A stretch of DNA of 16,298 bases from an uncultured bacterium (GCA_903867275.1 CAIPQY010000249.1:1-16298), one strand, 5' to 3'; counted from the stretch's first letter, positions 1 through 6,512 are shown. The notes: generated by a model not told the origin, from the letters alone. Numbers and translations are program-made.

Positions 1-2
1 CG

Positions 3-116
3 GTGCGCACGCTCAGCTACGACCAGGTGAACCGCCCGCTGTACGCCACCAGCGTGAACCGCTGGCAGCACTACGAGAAGTTCCTGCAGGGCGTGGTGTG
101 GCCCAAGTACGGTTGA
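3..116 (+). CDS. C-terminal end of a probable sulfotransferase (partial)
   Basis: Only the last 37 codons are present, reading in frame from position 3 to a TGA at 114-116; the gene begins outside the window. The visible residues include SYDQVNRPLYATSVNRW and then QHYEKFL, ending WPKYG. This resembles the end of TPR-linked sulfotransferases, where a Q-V-x-x-P-(I/L)-Y-x-x-S-V-x-R-W-x-x-Y-E segment closes the PAPS-dependent sulfotransferase fold. Those enzymes transfer sulfate from PAPS to hydroxyl groups of carbohydrates or proteins. The assignment comes from remembered family pattern on a short fragment, so the substrate and full domain layout are unknown. Confidence 0.5.
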   Translation: MRTLSYDQVNRPLYATSVNRWQHYEKFLQGVVWPKYG

Positions 117-130
117 GGGCTTGGCTTGTG

Positions 131-182
131 GTGCGCCGGAGCCCGCACACGGGGTCAATCGACGGGCTTGGAAGAGTGCCCG
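131..182 (+). terminator. Possible weak terminator hairpins after the sulfotransferase
   Basis: Two short inverted repeats follow the stop codon: GTGCG (131-135) with CGCAC (144-148), and CGGGC (163-167) with GCCCG (178-182). Neither has a T-run, so intrinsic termination is only a guess. Confidence 0.2.
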
Positions 183-345
183 CATAACACAAGTGATAAC
201 AGTCGCTTCCGTAAATTGTTCGCAAAGTGCAACTGATGCAAACAATCGCGCGAACTCAATCATTGGGCTGAAATAGATGCCCATTCGCGCCCGCATGTTG
301 CGGACGCGCTCATTCCACGCATCACTCACAGAAAGCACGGAGACC

Positions 346-927
346 ATGTTCGCCAAGTTCGCAATCGCCGCCACCGTTCTCGCCGCCACCACCGCCTTCG
401 CCATCGACGCACAGTCGACCGGCAAGACCGACAGCAAGCCCGCCGCTCCCGCCGCCACCGCTGGTACCGCCGCCAAGGCGCCTGCCACCATCGTGAAGAC
501 CGCTCAGGAGGCTGGTCAGTTCAAGATCCTGTGCGAGCTGCTCGTCGCCGCCAATCTGGTCGACACCCTGAACAGCGCGGGTCCGTTCACCGTGTTCGCA
601 CCCACCGATGCCGCCTTCGGCAAGCTGCCGCCCGAGACCTTGGCCAGCCTGAAGAAGGATCCCAAGGCGCTCGGCGAGATCCTGACCTATCACGTGGTCG
701 CCGGCAGCAATGGCGCCGCCGAAGTGGCGAAGGCCAAGGAGCTGGTCACCGTGCAGGGCCAGCCCATCGTGATCACCGTGAAGGAAGGCAAGGTCATGCT
801 GAACAACGGCGCCACCGTCACCACGACTGACATCAAGGCCAGCAACGGCGTCATCCACGTGATCGACACCGTGATCACGCCGCCCGCGAAGAAGGACGCA
901 GCTTCCGCGACTGGCGCGAAGAACTGA
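346..927 (+). CDS. Secreted fasciclin (FAS1) domain protein
   Basis: The start is placed at ATG 346 because it opens a clear signal peptide (MFAKFAIAATVLAATTAFA, cleaved near residue 19) and has GGAG just upstream at 339-342. An in-frame ATG at 277 would add 23 non-signal-like residues. The 193-residue product has an Ala/Pro/Thr-rich linker (about 22-48) and one FAS1 domain (about 49-180). The domain shows the H1 box FTVFAPTDAAF (81-91), the central YHV (115-117) and the H2 box GVIHVIDTVITP (168-179). FAS1 proteins are exported or surface adhesion modules; single-domain secreted forms are common in bacteria and their ligands are usually unknown. It appears to be a single-gene transcript, with a strong hairpin 24 bp after the stop and an unrelated regulator beyond. 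Confidence 0.9.
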   Translation: MFAKFAIAATVLAATTAFAIDAQSTGKTDSKPAAPAATAGTAAKAPATIVKTAQEAGQFKILCELLVAANLVDTLNSAGPFTVFAPTDAAFGKLPPETLASLKKDPKALGEILTYHVVAGSNGAAEVAKAKELVTVQGQPIVITVKEGKVMLNNGATVTTTDIKASNGVIHVIDTVITPPAKKDAASATGAKN

Positions 928-948
928 GACCTGATCGAGGTTGTTCTG

Positions 949-982
949 GCGCAGGGCCCGGCCGAAAGGTCGGGCCCTGTGC
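949..982 (+). terminator. Hairpin terminator after the fasciclin gene
   Basis: CAGGGCCCGGCC (952-963) pairs with GGTCGGGCCCTG (968-979) around a GAAA tetraloop, with one G-T pair and three further outer pairs. The stem is about 15 bp and capped by a stable GNRA-type loop. There is no T-run downstream, so it may stop transcription inefficiently or protect the 3' end. Confidence 0.6.
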
Positions 983-1008
983 ATTGGGTGATCAAGGCCG
1001 CCATGAAG

Positions 1009-1036
1009 CGTTGTGAAAACAATGCAATTCACAACG
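1009..1036. promoter_or_regulatory. Perfect inverted repeat, probable operator of the ArsR-like regulator
   Basis: CGTTGTGAA (1009-1017) and TTCACAACG (1028-1036) are exact reverse complements separated by 10 bp. The dyad spans the expected -35 region just ahead of the TAGAAT box at 1040-1045 and of the winged-helix gene starting at 1052. A dimeric winged-helix protein bound here would block polymerase, so autorepression is the natural reading. This is inference from position and symmetry. Confidence 0.6.
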
Positions 1037-1039
1037 GTG

Positions 1040-1045
1040 TAGAAT
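1040..1045 (+). promoter_or_regulatory. -10 box TAGAAT, probable leaderless start for the regulator
   Basis: TAGAAT differs from TATAAT at one base and ends 6 bp before ATG 1052, so transcription would begin at or next to the start codon. No -35 match sits at 16-18 bp spacing; that zone is filled by the inverted repeat. No Shine-Dalgarno sequence is seen, which agrees with a leaderless message. Confidence 0.45.
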
Positions 1046-1051
1046 GGCGGC

Positions 1052-1684
1052 ATGCCTTCCGCCCGTTCTGCGGCGCTCTGCGCTCCCGCCGCCTGGCTCA
1101 CCATGATGGCACCCGTGCGCTCCGAGATCGCGCAGGCCATCACGCTGCTCGGCACATGCACGGTGGCCCAGATCGCGGCGGTCATTGACCGTCCTGCCGA
1201 CACCCTGTACCCGCATCTGACGAAGCTTTGCCGCGCCGGCATCGTGATCGATGCGGGCGTTCGCAAGTCTGGCCGCCATTCGGAGCGACTGTTCGCCATG
1301 CGCGCCACCGACGTGCAGCCCGATTTCCGCGGTGCCTCCATCGCACTCGAGAACAAGGTGGGCTATCGCACCGCCTCGGCGCTGCTGAAGGCCATGGACC
1401 GAACCGTGCGCGACGCCGCGGCCGCCAAGGCCATCGTGAGCCGCCCGGAATCGCGCAACATCTCCATGACCTATGAGCTTGGTCGCCTCACGCCGGCCAT
1501 GTACCAGCAGCTTCGCGGCCATCTGCGCAGCATCAAGGCGCTGATGGATCGCGGCAAGCGGCAGCGCACGGGCACCCTGTATCTGGCCATCTCCATCGCC
1601 TGTCCGGTGGTGCGCCGACGCGGCGCCAAGGCCGCCGTCACCATCAAGCACCCACGCGCATCACGACGCGCGCGCACCGCCTGA
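1052..1684 (+). CDS. ArsR-like winged-helix transcriptional regulator
   Basis: This 210-residue protein has a winged-helix DNA-binding region at about residues 25-85. It contains a helix-turn-helix of the form TVAQIAAVIDRPADTLYPHL (a TVAQIA helix, a turn, then a recognition helix) followed by TKLCRAGIV and a wing. This is the pattern of ArsR/HTH_20 regulators. The C-terminal half (about 90-210) has no recognised domain and ends in a basic, Arg-rich tail. ATG 1052 is chosen because it lies 6 bp after a -10 box; ATG 1103 is a possible shorter start that keeps the domain. A perfect dyad overlapping the promoter suggests autoregulation. The next gene follows 31 bp later on the same strand, so the two are probably co-transcribed. 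The ligand is unknown, and no metal-binding Cys pair typical of arsenic or zinc sensors is evident. Confidence 0.75.
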   Translation: MPSARSAALCAPAAWLTMMAPVRSEIAQAITLLGTCTVAQIAAVIDRPADTLYPHLTKLCRAGIVIDAGVRKSGRHSERLFAMRATDVQPDFRGASIALENKVGYRTASALLKAMDRTVRDAAAAKAIVSRPESRNISMTYELGRLTPAMYQQLRGHLRSIKALMDRGKRQRTGTLYLAISIACPVVRRRGAKAAVTIKHPRASRRARTA

Positions 1685-1715
1685 TTTTCCCACAGCAACT
1701 TCAACCCAACATCCC

Positions 1716-2843
1716 ATGAAGACCATCGCCATCCTCGCCGTGCTCGCCGCCATGCAACTGAACGCCTTCGCGCAGGACAAGCCTGCCGCTTCGCCGCCCG
1801 CTGCAGCGGCACCCAATCTGCCAGCCTGGACAAAGCTCGCCACCGAGGCCTACCCCGGCAAGCAGGACGACATCTTCTTCGTGAACGACAAGGTGGGCTG
1901 GTACGGCAACGGTGCCGGCAAGCTGTTCCACACCACCGACGGCGGCACCACATGGACGAAGCAGTGGGAGCGCAAGGGCACCTTCGTGCGCTGTCTGGCG
2001 TTCATCGACGAGAAGGTGGGCGTGATGGGCAACATCGGCCCCGGCTACTTCCCGGGCGTCACCGATCCGGTGCCCGTGTATCGCACCGAAGATGGCGGCA
2101 CCACATGGACGCCCGTCACCACCATCGAGGGCGCTCCCGTGGTGGGGCTGTGCGCATTCGACATCGTGCAGGTGCCGTTCATCAACGCGGGCAAGCTGGA
2201 CAAGCGTCCGCGCATCATCGGCGTGGGTCGCGTGGGCGGGCCCGTGGCCTACATCTGGAGCGACGATCTGGGCAAGACCTGGAAGCAGGGCAAGGTGCCC
2301 GACATCGGCGCCATGGCCTTCGACGTGAAGTTCCTGGACGAGAAGCGCGGATTCATCGCCTCGGCGACCAACGCCGACGTGTCCAGCGCCAACGCGCTGA
2401 TCCTTGCCACCCAGGATGGAGGTGCGAGTTGGGAAGAGGTGTATCGCTCCGAGCGACCCTTCGAGACCACGTGGAAGTTCTCGTTTCCGACCGATCAGGT
2501 CGGTTACTGCACCGTGCAGTCGTACAACCCCGACCCCGAGGCGTCGGTGCGCTATGTGGCCAAGACACTCGACGGTGGCAAGACCTGGGATGAGCTGCGG
2601 CTGGTGGATGATCCGGGCGTGCGCGAGTTCGGCATCGCGTTTGTGGATGCCGACACGGGCTGGGTGGGCGCCATGCCGCACGGCTTCGCCACGGTGGACG
2701 GCGGCGTGACATGGCATGACGTGAAGTTCGGCAATGCCGTGAACAAGATCCGTCTCATCCGGACGGCCGAGGGCGTGACGGGCTACGCGATCGGCGTGGA
2801 TGTGCACACGATGCACATGCCGGCGGCGACGAGCGGCAAGTGA
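1716..2843 (+). CDS. Secreted YCF48-like beta-propeller protein with six Asp-box repeats
   Basis: The 375-residue product starts with a signal peptide (about 1-19, ending NAFA before QD), then an Ala/Pro linker (22-35). Six Asp-box motifs of the S/T-x-D-x-G-x-T/S-W type follow: TTDGGTTW (73-80), TEDGGTTW (124-131), SDDLGKTW (182-189), TQDGGASW (232-239), TLDGGKTW (284-291) and TVDGGVTW (326-333). Their spacing of about 40-60 residues fits a beta-propeller of the YCF48/BNR-sialidase-like superfamily. Residues such as DKVGWYGN and DTGWVGA are typical of YCF48-like proteins. There is no sialidase catalytic set visible, so an enzymatic role is not claimed; secreted homologues are mostly uncharacterised. 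It lies 31 bp after the winged-helix regulator, probably in one transcript. It ends 19 bp from a convergent gene, with no clear terminator between. Confidence 0.85.
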   Translation: MKTIAILAVLAAMQLNAFAQDKPAASPPAAAAPNLPAWTKLATEAYPGKQDDIFFVNDKVGWYGNGAGKLFHTTDGGTTWTKQWERKGTFVRCLAFIDEKVGVMGNIGPGYFPGVTDPVPVYRTEDGGTTWTPVTTIEGAPVVGLCAFDIVQVPFINAGKLDKRPRIIGVGRVGGPVAYIWSDDLGKTWKQGKVPDIGAMAFDVKFLDEKRGFIASATNADVSSANALILATQDGGASWEEVYRSERPFETTWKFSFPTDQVGYCTVQSYNPDPEASVRYVAKTLDGGKTWDELRLVDDPGVREFGIAFVDADTGWVGAMPHGFATVDGGVTWHDVKFGNAVNKIRLIRTAEGVTGYAIGVDVHTMHMPAATSGK

Positions 2844-2862
2844 TCGCAAGCATTTCGGCGCC

Positions 2863-3951
2863 TCACGCGTCGCACATGGCGCCGAAGTCGAGCAGCAGCA
2901 GCGCAAGGTCGCTTCCGGTGACCACGCCGTCGCCATCGACATCGGCGGGTGAACCGACGGTGCCGAAGTCGAGCAGCAGCACGGACACGTCGCCTGCGTC
3001 AACGGCGCCGGAGCCGTCGGCGTCACTGAGCGGACGACATGCCTCGGCCAGCGCCGCGTTGTAGAACTGCCACTGACTTGGCCCCATCGCCGGCAGCAGG
3101 CTGCTGGCCGAGTGGCCGATGTTGGGCACCACGGTGAGTGCGTGCGGCACACCCAACGAGGTGAGCAGCGCTTCGAACTCCTGATTCATGGGCAGCAGTC
3201 CGTCCAGCGATCCGATTGCCTGCCGCACCACGGTGCGCCGGCCCACCACGGCGGCCACCTCGCGTGCGACGATGGTCTTTGGATGCTGCGCCGTGTAGTA
3301 GGCCGGGTCGCTGCCCCAGACGGTGTTGTAGATCTGCGTGCGCAGCGCGGGTGGAATGTCGCTGCCCAGCGGCGCCTGCATGAAATCGTCCTGGATGGGG
3401 CCCGCGCCCAGCATCGACACGCCCGCGAACAGGTCGGTGCGACGAAAGCCCAGCTTTCCGGAGCCCTGGCCACCCATGCTGAAGCCTTCAAGGATGCGAT
3501 GCCGACCACCGATGGTGCGGTAGTTCGCGTCGACGAACGGCAGCAGGTCGTCGATGACCACGCGCTCCATTGGCACGGCGCCGCTCTTCGAGTCGCACCA
3601 CATGCTGTACGACATGCCGTTGGGGAACAGCACGATCATGGGCGGAATCGCCCCCTGCGCCATCGCGGTGCCGAAGTACGAGGACATCCACGGAATGCTC
3701 AGCGTGCCGTCGCCCGATCCATGCAGCCAGATCAGCAACGGGAATGTGCGCCCGGGTTGCGCTTCATATTCCGGAGGCAGCCAGATGTGGAAGCTGACCG
3801 TGTGATTTGCAGCCTGGCTCTCGAAGGTGCGGTATTCCACACCGGGCGCGGTCACGGGCGAAGTGACCCACTGCGCCAGGGCAGGCGTGGTGGCGCCGAA
3901 GCCCAGCATGGTGGCGATCATCAGAAGCAGATTGCGCGCGGAGCGCTTCAT
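2863..3951 (-). CDS. Secreted alpha/beta-hydrolase esterase with C-terminal dockerin-like repeats
   Basis: The start is placed at 3951, giving a 362-residue protein with a signal peptide (MKRSARNLLL onward, cleaved after ALA near residue 26); an upstream in-frame start at 3999 would precede the signal with a useless extension. The catalytic domain (about 38-300) has the oxyanion-type HGSG (77-80), the nucleophile elbow GFSMG (156-160, Ser158) and a likely catalytic His in NIGH (His280). This fits the esterase/feruloyl-esterase-like group (CE1 and COG4099 type), which cleaves ester bonds, often in polysaccharides. After CRPLSD come two Ca-binding dockerin-like loops, DADGSGAVDAGD (310-321) and DVDGDGVVTGSD (337-348), each followed by a LLLDFG helix. 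Such tails are common on secreted Phycisphaerae proteins, and cellulosome assembly should not be assumed. The substrate is unknown. It is downstream of tspO with a 90-bp gap, so it may have its own promoter. Confidence 0.85.
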   Translation of the reverse strand: MKRSARNLLLMIATMLGFGATTPALAQWVTSPVTAPGVEYRTFESQAANHTVSFHIWLPPEYEAQPGRTFPLLIWLHGSGDGTLSIPWMSSYFGTAMAQGAIPPMIVLFPNGMSYSMWCDSKSGAVPMERVVIDDLLPFVDANYRTIGGRHRILEGFSMGGQGSGKLGFRRTDLFAGVSMLGAGPIQDDFMQAPLGSDIPPALRTQIYNTVWGSDPAYYTAQHPKTIVAREVAAVVGRRTVVRQAIGSLDGLLPMNQEFEALLTSLGVPHALTVVPNIGHSASSLLPAMGPSQWQFYNAALAEACRPLSDADGSGAVDAGDVSVLLLDFGTVGSPADVDGDGVVTGSDLALLLLDFGAMCDA

Positions 3952-3987
3952 GGATGGAACCAATGTAGGCCGGGGCGGCGACATTGC

Positions 3988-4017
3988 GAAAACGTCCATG
4001 CAATTTCGGTCGTTTTC
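3988..4017. repeat. Inverted repeat GAAAACG-N16-CGTTTTC between the esterase and tspO
   Basis: GAAAACG (3988-3994) and CGTTTTC (4011-4017) are exact reverse complements. A second small dyad, ATTGC (3983-3987) with GCAAT (4000-4004), overlaps it. The site lies 37 bp upstream of the esterase start and 25 bp after the tspO stop, both on the minus strand. It could be an operator for the esterase or a 3' hairpin of tspO; a proper T-run is absent. Confidence 0.35.
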
Positions 4018-4041
4018 AAGCGCTCCCCAGGCGTCCGGCCT

Positions 4042-4536
4042 TCAGTTCAGCCGCCAGATCGCCAGATTCAGCGCGCTGGCGAACGACACCCAACAGGCGT
4101 ACGGCACCAGCAGCAGGGCCGCCGAGCGCTTCACGCGCCAGCCAATCGCGATGGTGGCCACGATCGCGGCCAGCAGCGTCACGATCACCGCCAGCGCCAG
4201 GCCGATCGCGTGCATGCCGAAGAACACCGGTGTCCACGCGAAGTTCAGCGCCAGTTGCGTGAGGAACAGCGCGAAGGCGAGGCGGCCGTGCGTGGCGCGC
4301 CGATTTCGCCACAGCAGCCACAGCGACACGCCCATCATCAGGTACAGCAGAGTCCACACGGGACCGAACAGCCATGGCGGCGGAGTCCAACTGGGCTTCG
4401 CGAGTGCCCAGTACCAGTCATCGGGCGGAGTCGCCAGGCCACTCGCCGCACCACCGATCATGCACAGCAGCATGCAGGCCACAAGCGCGCCCCAAGCCGG
4501 ATCGGCGGGCGCATGGGTGTCGTGGGTTTGCGGCAT
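4042..4536 (-). CDS. tspO: TspO/MBR family membrane protein
   Basis: The 164-residue product has five hydrophobic segments and the family's signature blocks: LAKPSWTPPPWLFGPVW (45-61), LLYLMMG (63-69), NFAWTPVFF (98-106) and the C-terminal PYACWVSFASALNLAIW (145-161). TspO proteins are membrane proteins that bind porphyrins and cholesterol-like ligands and are linked to tetrapyrrole handling and oxidative-stress responses. Length matches bacterial TspO (about 155-165). ATG 4536 is chosen over a TTG at 4557, which lies one base past the stop of the upstream gene; neither has a good Shine-Dalgarno sequence. The gene directly follows the DoxX-like gene on the same strand, so the two are almost certainly one operon. 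Confidence 0.9.
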   Translation of the reverse strand: MPQTHDTHAPADPAWGALVACMLLCMIGGAASGLATPPDDWYWALAKPSWTPPPWLFGPVWTLLYLMMGVSLWLLWRNRRATHGRLAFALFLTQLALNFAWTPVFFGMHAIGLALAVIVTLLAAIVATIAIGWRVKRSAALLLVPYACWVSFASALNLAIWRLN

Positions 4537-4558
4537 GTGTGGAGGCGTCTCGCGCAAC

Positions 4559-4990
4559 TCACCGCGCCATCAGCAGCACGGTGCCCACGCACAGCAGGAA
4601 GTAGGGCACCAGCGACGCGGCGCCGGCGTAGTCCTTCGCGATGCGCTGACCCAGGAACAGCATCACGACATTCAGGGTGGCAAGTTCGGCGCCCCACAAG
4701 GCCACGCTGCTGATGTTGTGCACCACCAGATGCACCAGACCGCCGGCCGACACGGCGCCGGCCGCCATCTCGGTGACCGTGATCGTGAGCAGCATCGGCA
4801 CCACCATGCCGCGCAGTGGGGTCTTGGCGAAGTGCCCGGTCAGCCACTGCAGATTGCCGCGGAAGTCGAACACCTTGTCCAGTCCCGACTGCAGGAACAG
4901 GATCGCCAGCATGGCCGTGGCCGCACATCGCGCAAAGGGCAGTGGCTGCAGCAGTTCCGTGAGCATGGTGGTGGAATCGGAAGCGTTCAT
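4559..4990 (-). CDS. DoxX-like integral membrane protein
   Basis: The 143-residue protein has four predicted membrane spans (about 22-36, 63-82, 85-112 and 124-141). It carries the stretch AILFLQSGLDKVFDFRGNL (29-47) followed by HFAKTPLRGMVVPML (53-67), a pattern of a DoxX-like family in which a Q-S-G-x-D-K motif follows the first helix. DoxX relatives include quinol-oxidase-associated subunits, and some are tied to redox or thiol stress; the exact role here is not known. The start at 4990 is an ATG with AGGA about 10 bp upstream, preferred over an in-frame TTG at 5020. It is the first gene of the minus-strand pair with tspO, with 22 bp between its stop and the chosen tspO start. Confidence 0.75.
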   Translation of the reverse strand: MNASDSTTMLTELLQPLPFARCAATAMLAILFLQSGLDKVFDFRGNLQWLTGHFAKTPLRGMVVPMLLTITVTEMAAGAVSAGGLVHLVVHNISSVALWGAELATLNVVMLFLGQRIAKDYAGAASLVPYFLLCVGTVLLMAR

Positions 4991-5126
4991 GGGCGGCGAT
5001 CCTACACATGCCAAGCGCAACCCAAGCCTCGCGGTTGGCGTCCGACGCCCTGTGAGGAGTGCGTCAAGGAATGATGAACAAGCCGGGCTTGCGCTTCAAT
5101 TTCCGGGTTTGGCACGTTGGGACCGA

Positions 5127-5167
5127 AAAACCGTCCGCAAGGGATGACGGGTATCGGCCGCGGTTTT
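5127..5167. repeat. Inverted repeat AAAACCG-N27-CGGTTTT upstream of the PEP-CTERM-like gene
   Basis: AAAACCG (5127-5133) and CGGTTTT (5161-5167) are exact reverse complements in the 257-bp region between the divergent doxX-like gene and the PEP-CTERM-like gene. It may be a regulatory site or a leader hairpin. No convincing -35/-10 pair was found in this region. Confidence 0.25.
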
Positions 5168-5247
5168 CGTTTTGATGGTTGACGGGTCGCATCAGCGTTG
5201 GTGAGCCCCGGCAATCCCTCTCTCTCCGAACCCCCAGGACTGCAACC

Positions 5248-6048
5248 ATGCACAACAAGATTTCCGTCGCCTCCGTGGCCCTCTTCCTCAGCAGCGCAAG
5301 CTTTGCCACCATCAGCAACCAGCTCGCGGCCGATTCGTACACCTTCACCGAGGGTGGCAAGACCTACGCCGCCATGGATGTGTACATCGTGTGCGGCGCC
5401 CAGACGGACATCATCGCAAGCGTCTTCGGCACCTCGCTCTACAACTCGCGCTTCTCGGCCAGCAAGGACTTCGTTCACACGAGTGGCAGCGGCTGGGCAC
5501 CCACCAACAACGATGGCAAGCAGGCGGACAGTTTCGTGACCGCTGGCGCCCGTTCGCAGGGTTCGGACACCACCCTCGCCGGCGGCAAGGCTGGCTTCCT
5601 GAACATGCAGGGTGACTCGAACTTCGCCACCTACTCCACTGCTGCCAACACCATCTCCAACGCTGCGGGCAGCGTTGGCGCCGGTTGGTACCCCGCCGTG
5701 GGCGCGAGCACCAGCACGAACCCCTACGCACGCGTTGGCTACAGCAACAATGGCGCGCTTGCGAAGGCCGCCACCACGATCGCCGGCAACAACCTGGCCG
5801 CGGGTGCCAGCCTCGACAACAAGTGGATGATCGGCCACTTCGTGATCGAGGCGACCAGCGCCGCTGAGACCTTCAGCCTGAAGTTCGCCGTCGCGGGCAA
5901 GAACAACGGCGCGACCACCGTCACCGGTGCCACCAACGCCGCGTACCGCTACGACGCCACCTTCACCTTCGCATCGGTGCCCGCCCCGGGCGCTGCGGCG
6001 CTGATCGGTCTGGCTGGTGCAGTGAGCGCTCGTCGCCGCAAGGCCTGA
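5248..6048 (+). CDS. Secreted protein with PEP-CTERM-like C-terminal sorting signal
   Basis: ATG 5248 has AGGA at 5236-5239, 8 bp upstream, and opens a signal peptide (MHNKISVASVALFLSSASFA, about 1-20). The 266-residue product has a long middle rich in Ala, Thr, Ser, Asn and Gly with no recognised enzyme motif; regions such as AAMDVYIVCGAQTD (about 40-53) suggest a beta-rich surface fold. The C-terminus (about 242-266) is a proline hinge VPAPG, a short hydrophobic span AAALIGLAGAVSA and a basic RRRKA end. This is a planctomycete variant of the PEP-CTERM tail normally processed by an exosortase. No exosortase gene is in the window. It is monocistronic, ending before a strong terminator. The function is unknown; the mature protein is probably an exported surface or matrix protein. 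Confidence 0.75.
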   Translation: MHNKISVASVALFLSSASFATISNQLAADSYTFTEGGKTYAAMDVYIVCGAQTDIIASVFGTSLYNSRFSASKDFVHTSGSGWAPTNNDGKQADSFVTAGARSQGSDTTLAGGKAGFLNMQGDSNFATYSTAANTISNAAGSVGAGWYPAVGASTSTNPYARVGYSNNGALAKAATTIAGNNLAAGASLDNKWMIGHFVIEATSAAETFSLKFAVAGKNNGATTVTGATNAAYRYDATFTFASVPAPGAAALIGLAGAVSARRRKA

Positions 6049-6094
6049 AGCGTTCATCCGACAACCTGCACCGAGCATGCGGTGCAACCCGTCC

Positions 6095-6130
6095 ATGGCT
6101 CTCGCAGCGCCCGCTGCGAGAGCCATTTTC
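6095..6130 (+). terminator. Strong intrinsic terminator after the PEP-CTERM-like gene
   Basis: A perfect 14-bp stem, ATGGCTCTCGCAGC (6095-6108) with GCTGCGAGAGCCAT (6113-6126), closes on a GCCC loop and runs straight into TTTT (6126-6129) and CATT. A smaller hairpin, GCACCG (6068-6073) with CGGTGC (6080-6085), precedes it. This is the clearest intrinsic terminator in the window. Confidence 0.9.
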
Positions 6131-6470
6131 ATTGCACGCTTGCGTGTGTGCGTCCGCCCGCGGCGGGCTGCCGCCAAGGCGGTGGCACCCCGGTTGCCGC
6201 ACGCCCATCAGCCGTCCGAGTGGCGCAGCCATGGTGCCGCGATGCGGCATGGTTCAGGGCGCCTGTCGCTTCGATCTTCGAGGCCAACCGCAACTTCCTG
6301 GCGGCGCTCCGAATCACCTGTGCCATCGTCTACCTGCCCCACATGCGCGACCAGTTCATCCGGCAGGTCAGGGAGATCTTCCTGCCGCGCATCGCCATGG
6401 AAGCGCGCGCGGCGGCCATGGCTGGCAGTCGTGGTGCGCCATGATGTGCCCGAAATGTTCAGGGGGCCCA
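6131..6470. other. Gene-poor GC-rich stretch with several short hairpins
   Basis: No gene is recognised between the terminator and the efflux promoter. Short perfect stems include CCGCC/GGCGG near 6153-6166, GCCGCC/GGCGGT near 6169-6183 and TGCCGC (6235-6240) with GCGGCA (6244-6249). A + strand open frame at about 6280-6444 reads FEANRNFLAALR and then HMRDQFIRQVREIFLPRI, which looks protein-like, but it has no evident start signal and no recognised family. It could be a gene remnant. Confidence 0.3.
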
Positions 6471-6487
6471 GGTTCGCACGCTGAACC
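6471..6487. promoter_or_regulatory. Dyad GGTTC-N7-GAACC, candidate operator of the efflux operon
   Basis: GGTTC (6471-6475) and GAACC (6483-6487) form a 17-bp dyad ending 47 bp before the TATAGT box. The distance suits an activator or upstream operator better than a MerR-type site. The assignment rests on symmetry and position only. Confidence 0.3.
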
Positions 6488-6512
6488 GGATCCTGCGGTC
6501 AAGGGCAGTGGG

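Noticed and set aside
215..255. Loose dyads ATTGTT/AACAAT and GTTCGC/GCGAAC upstream of the fasciclin gene
   Set aside because: Only 6-bp arms with 20-26 bp spacing and no clear promoter beside them; not strong enough to list as a site.
322..1356. Long minus-strand open frame opposite the fasciclin and regulator genes
   Set aside because: It is antisense to two well-supported genes, crosses a hairpin terminator and has Gly/His/Arg-biased composition typical of a GC-rich shadow frame.
1701..3152. 483-codon minus-strand open frame opposite the Asp-box gene
   Set aside because: It overlaps two genes with clear motifs and shows no domain; its His/Arg/Ala-rich composition is that of a complementary frame.
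3112..4713. 533-codon + strand open frame across the esterase and tspO
   Set aside because: It is antisense to three recognised minus-strand genes and rich in Arg, His and Gln with no hydrophobic core.
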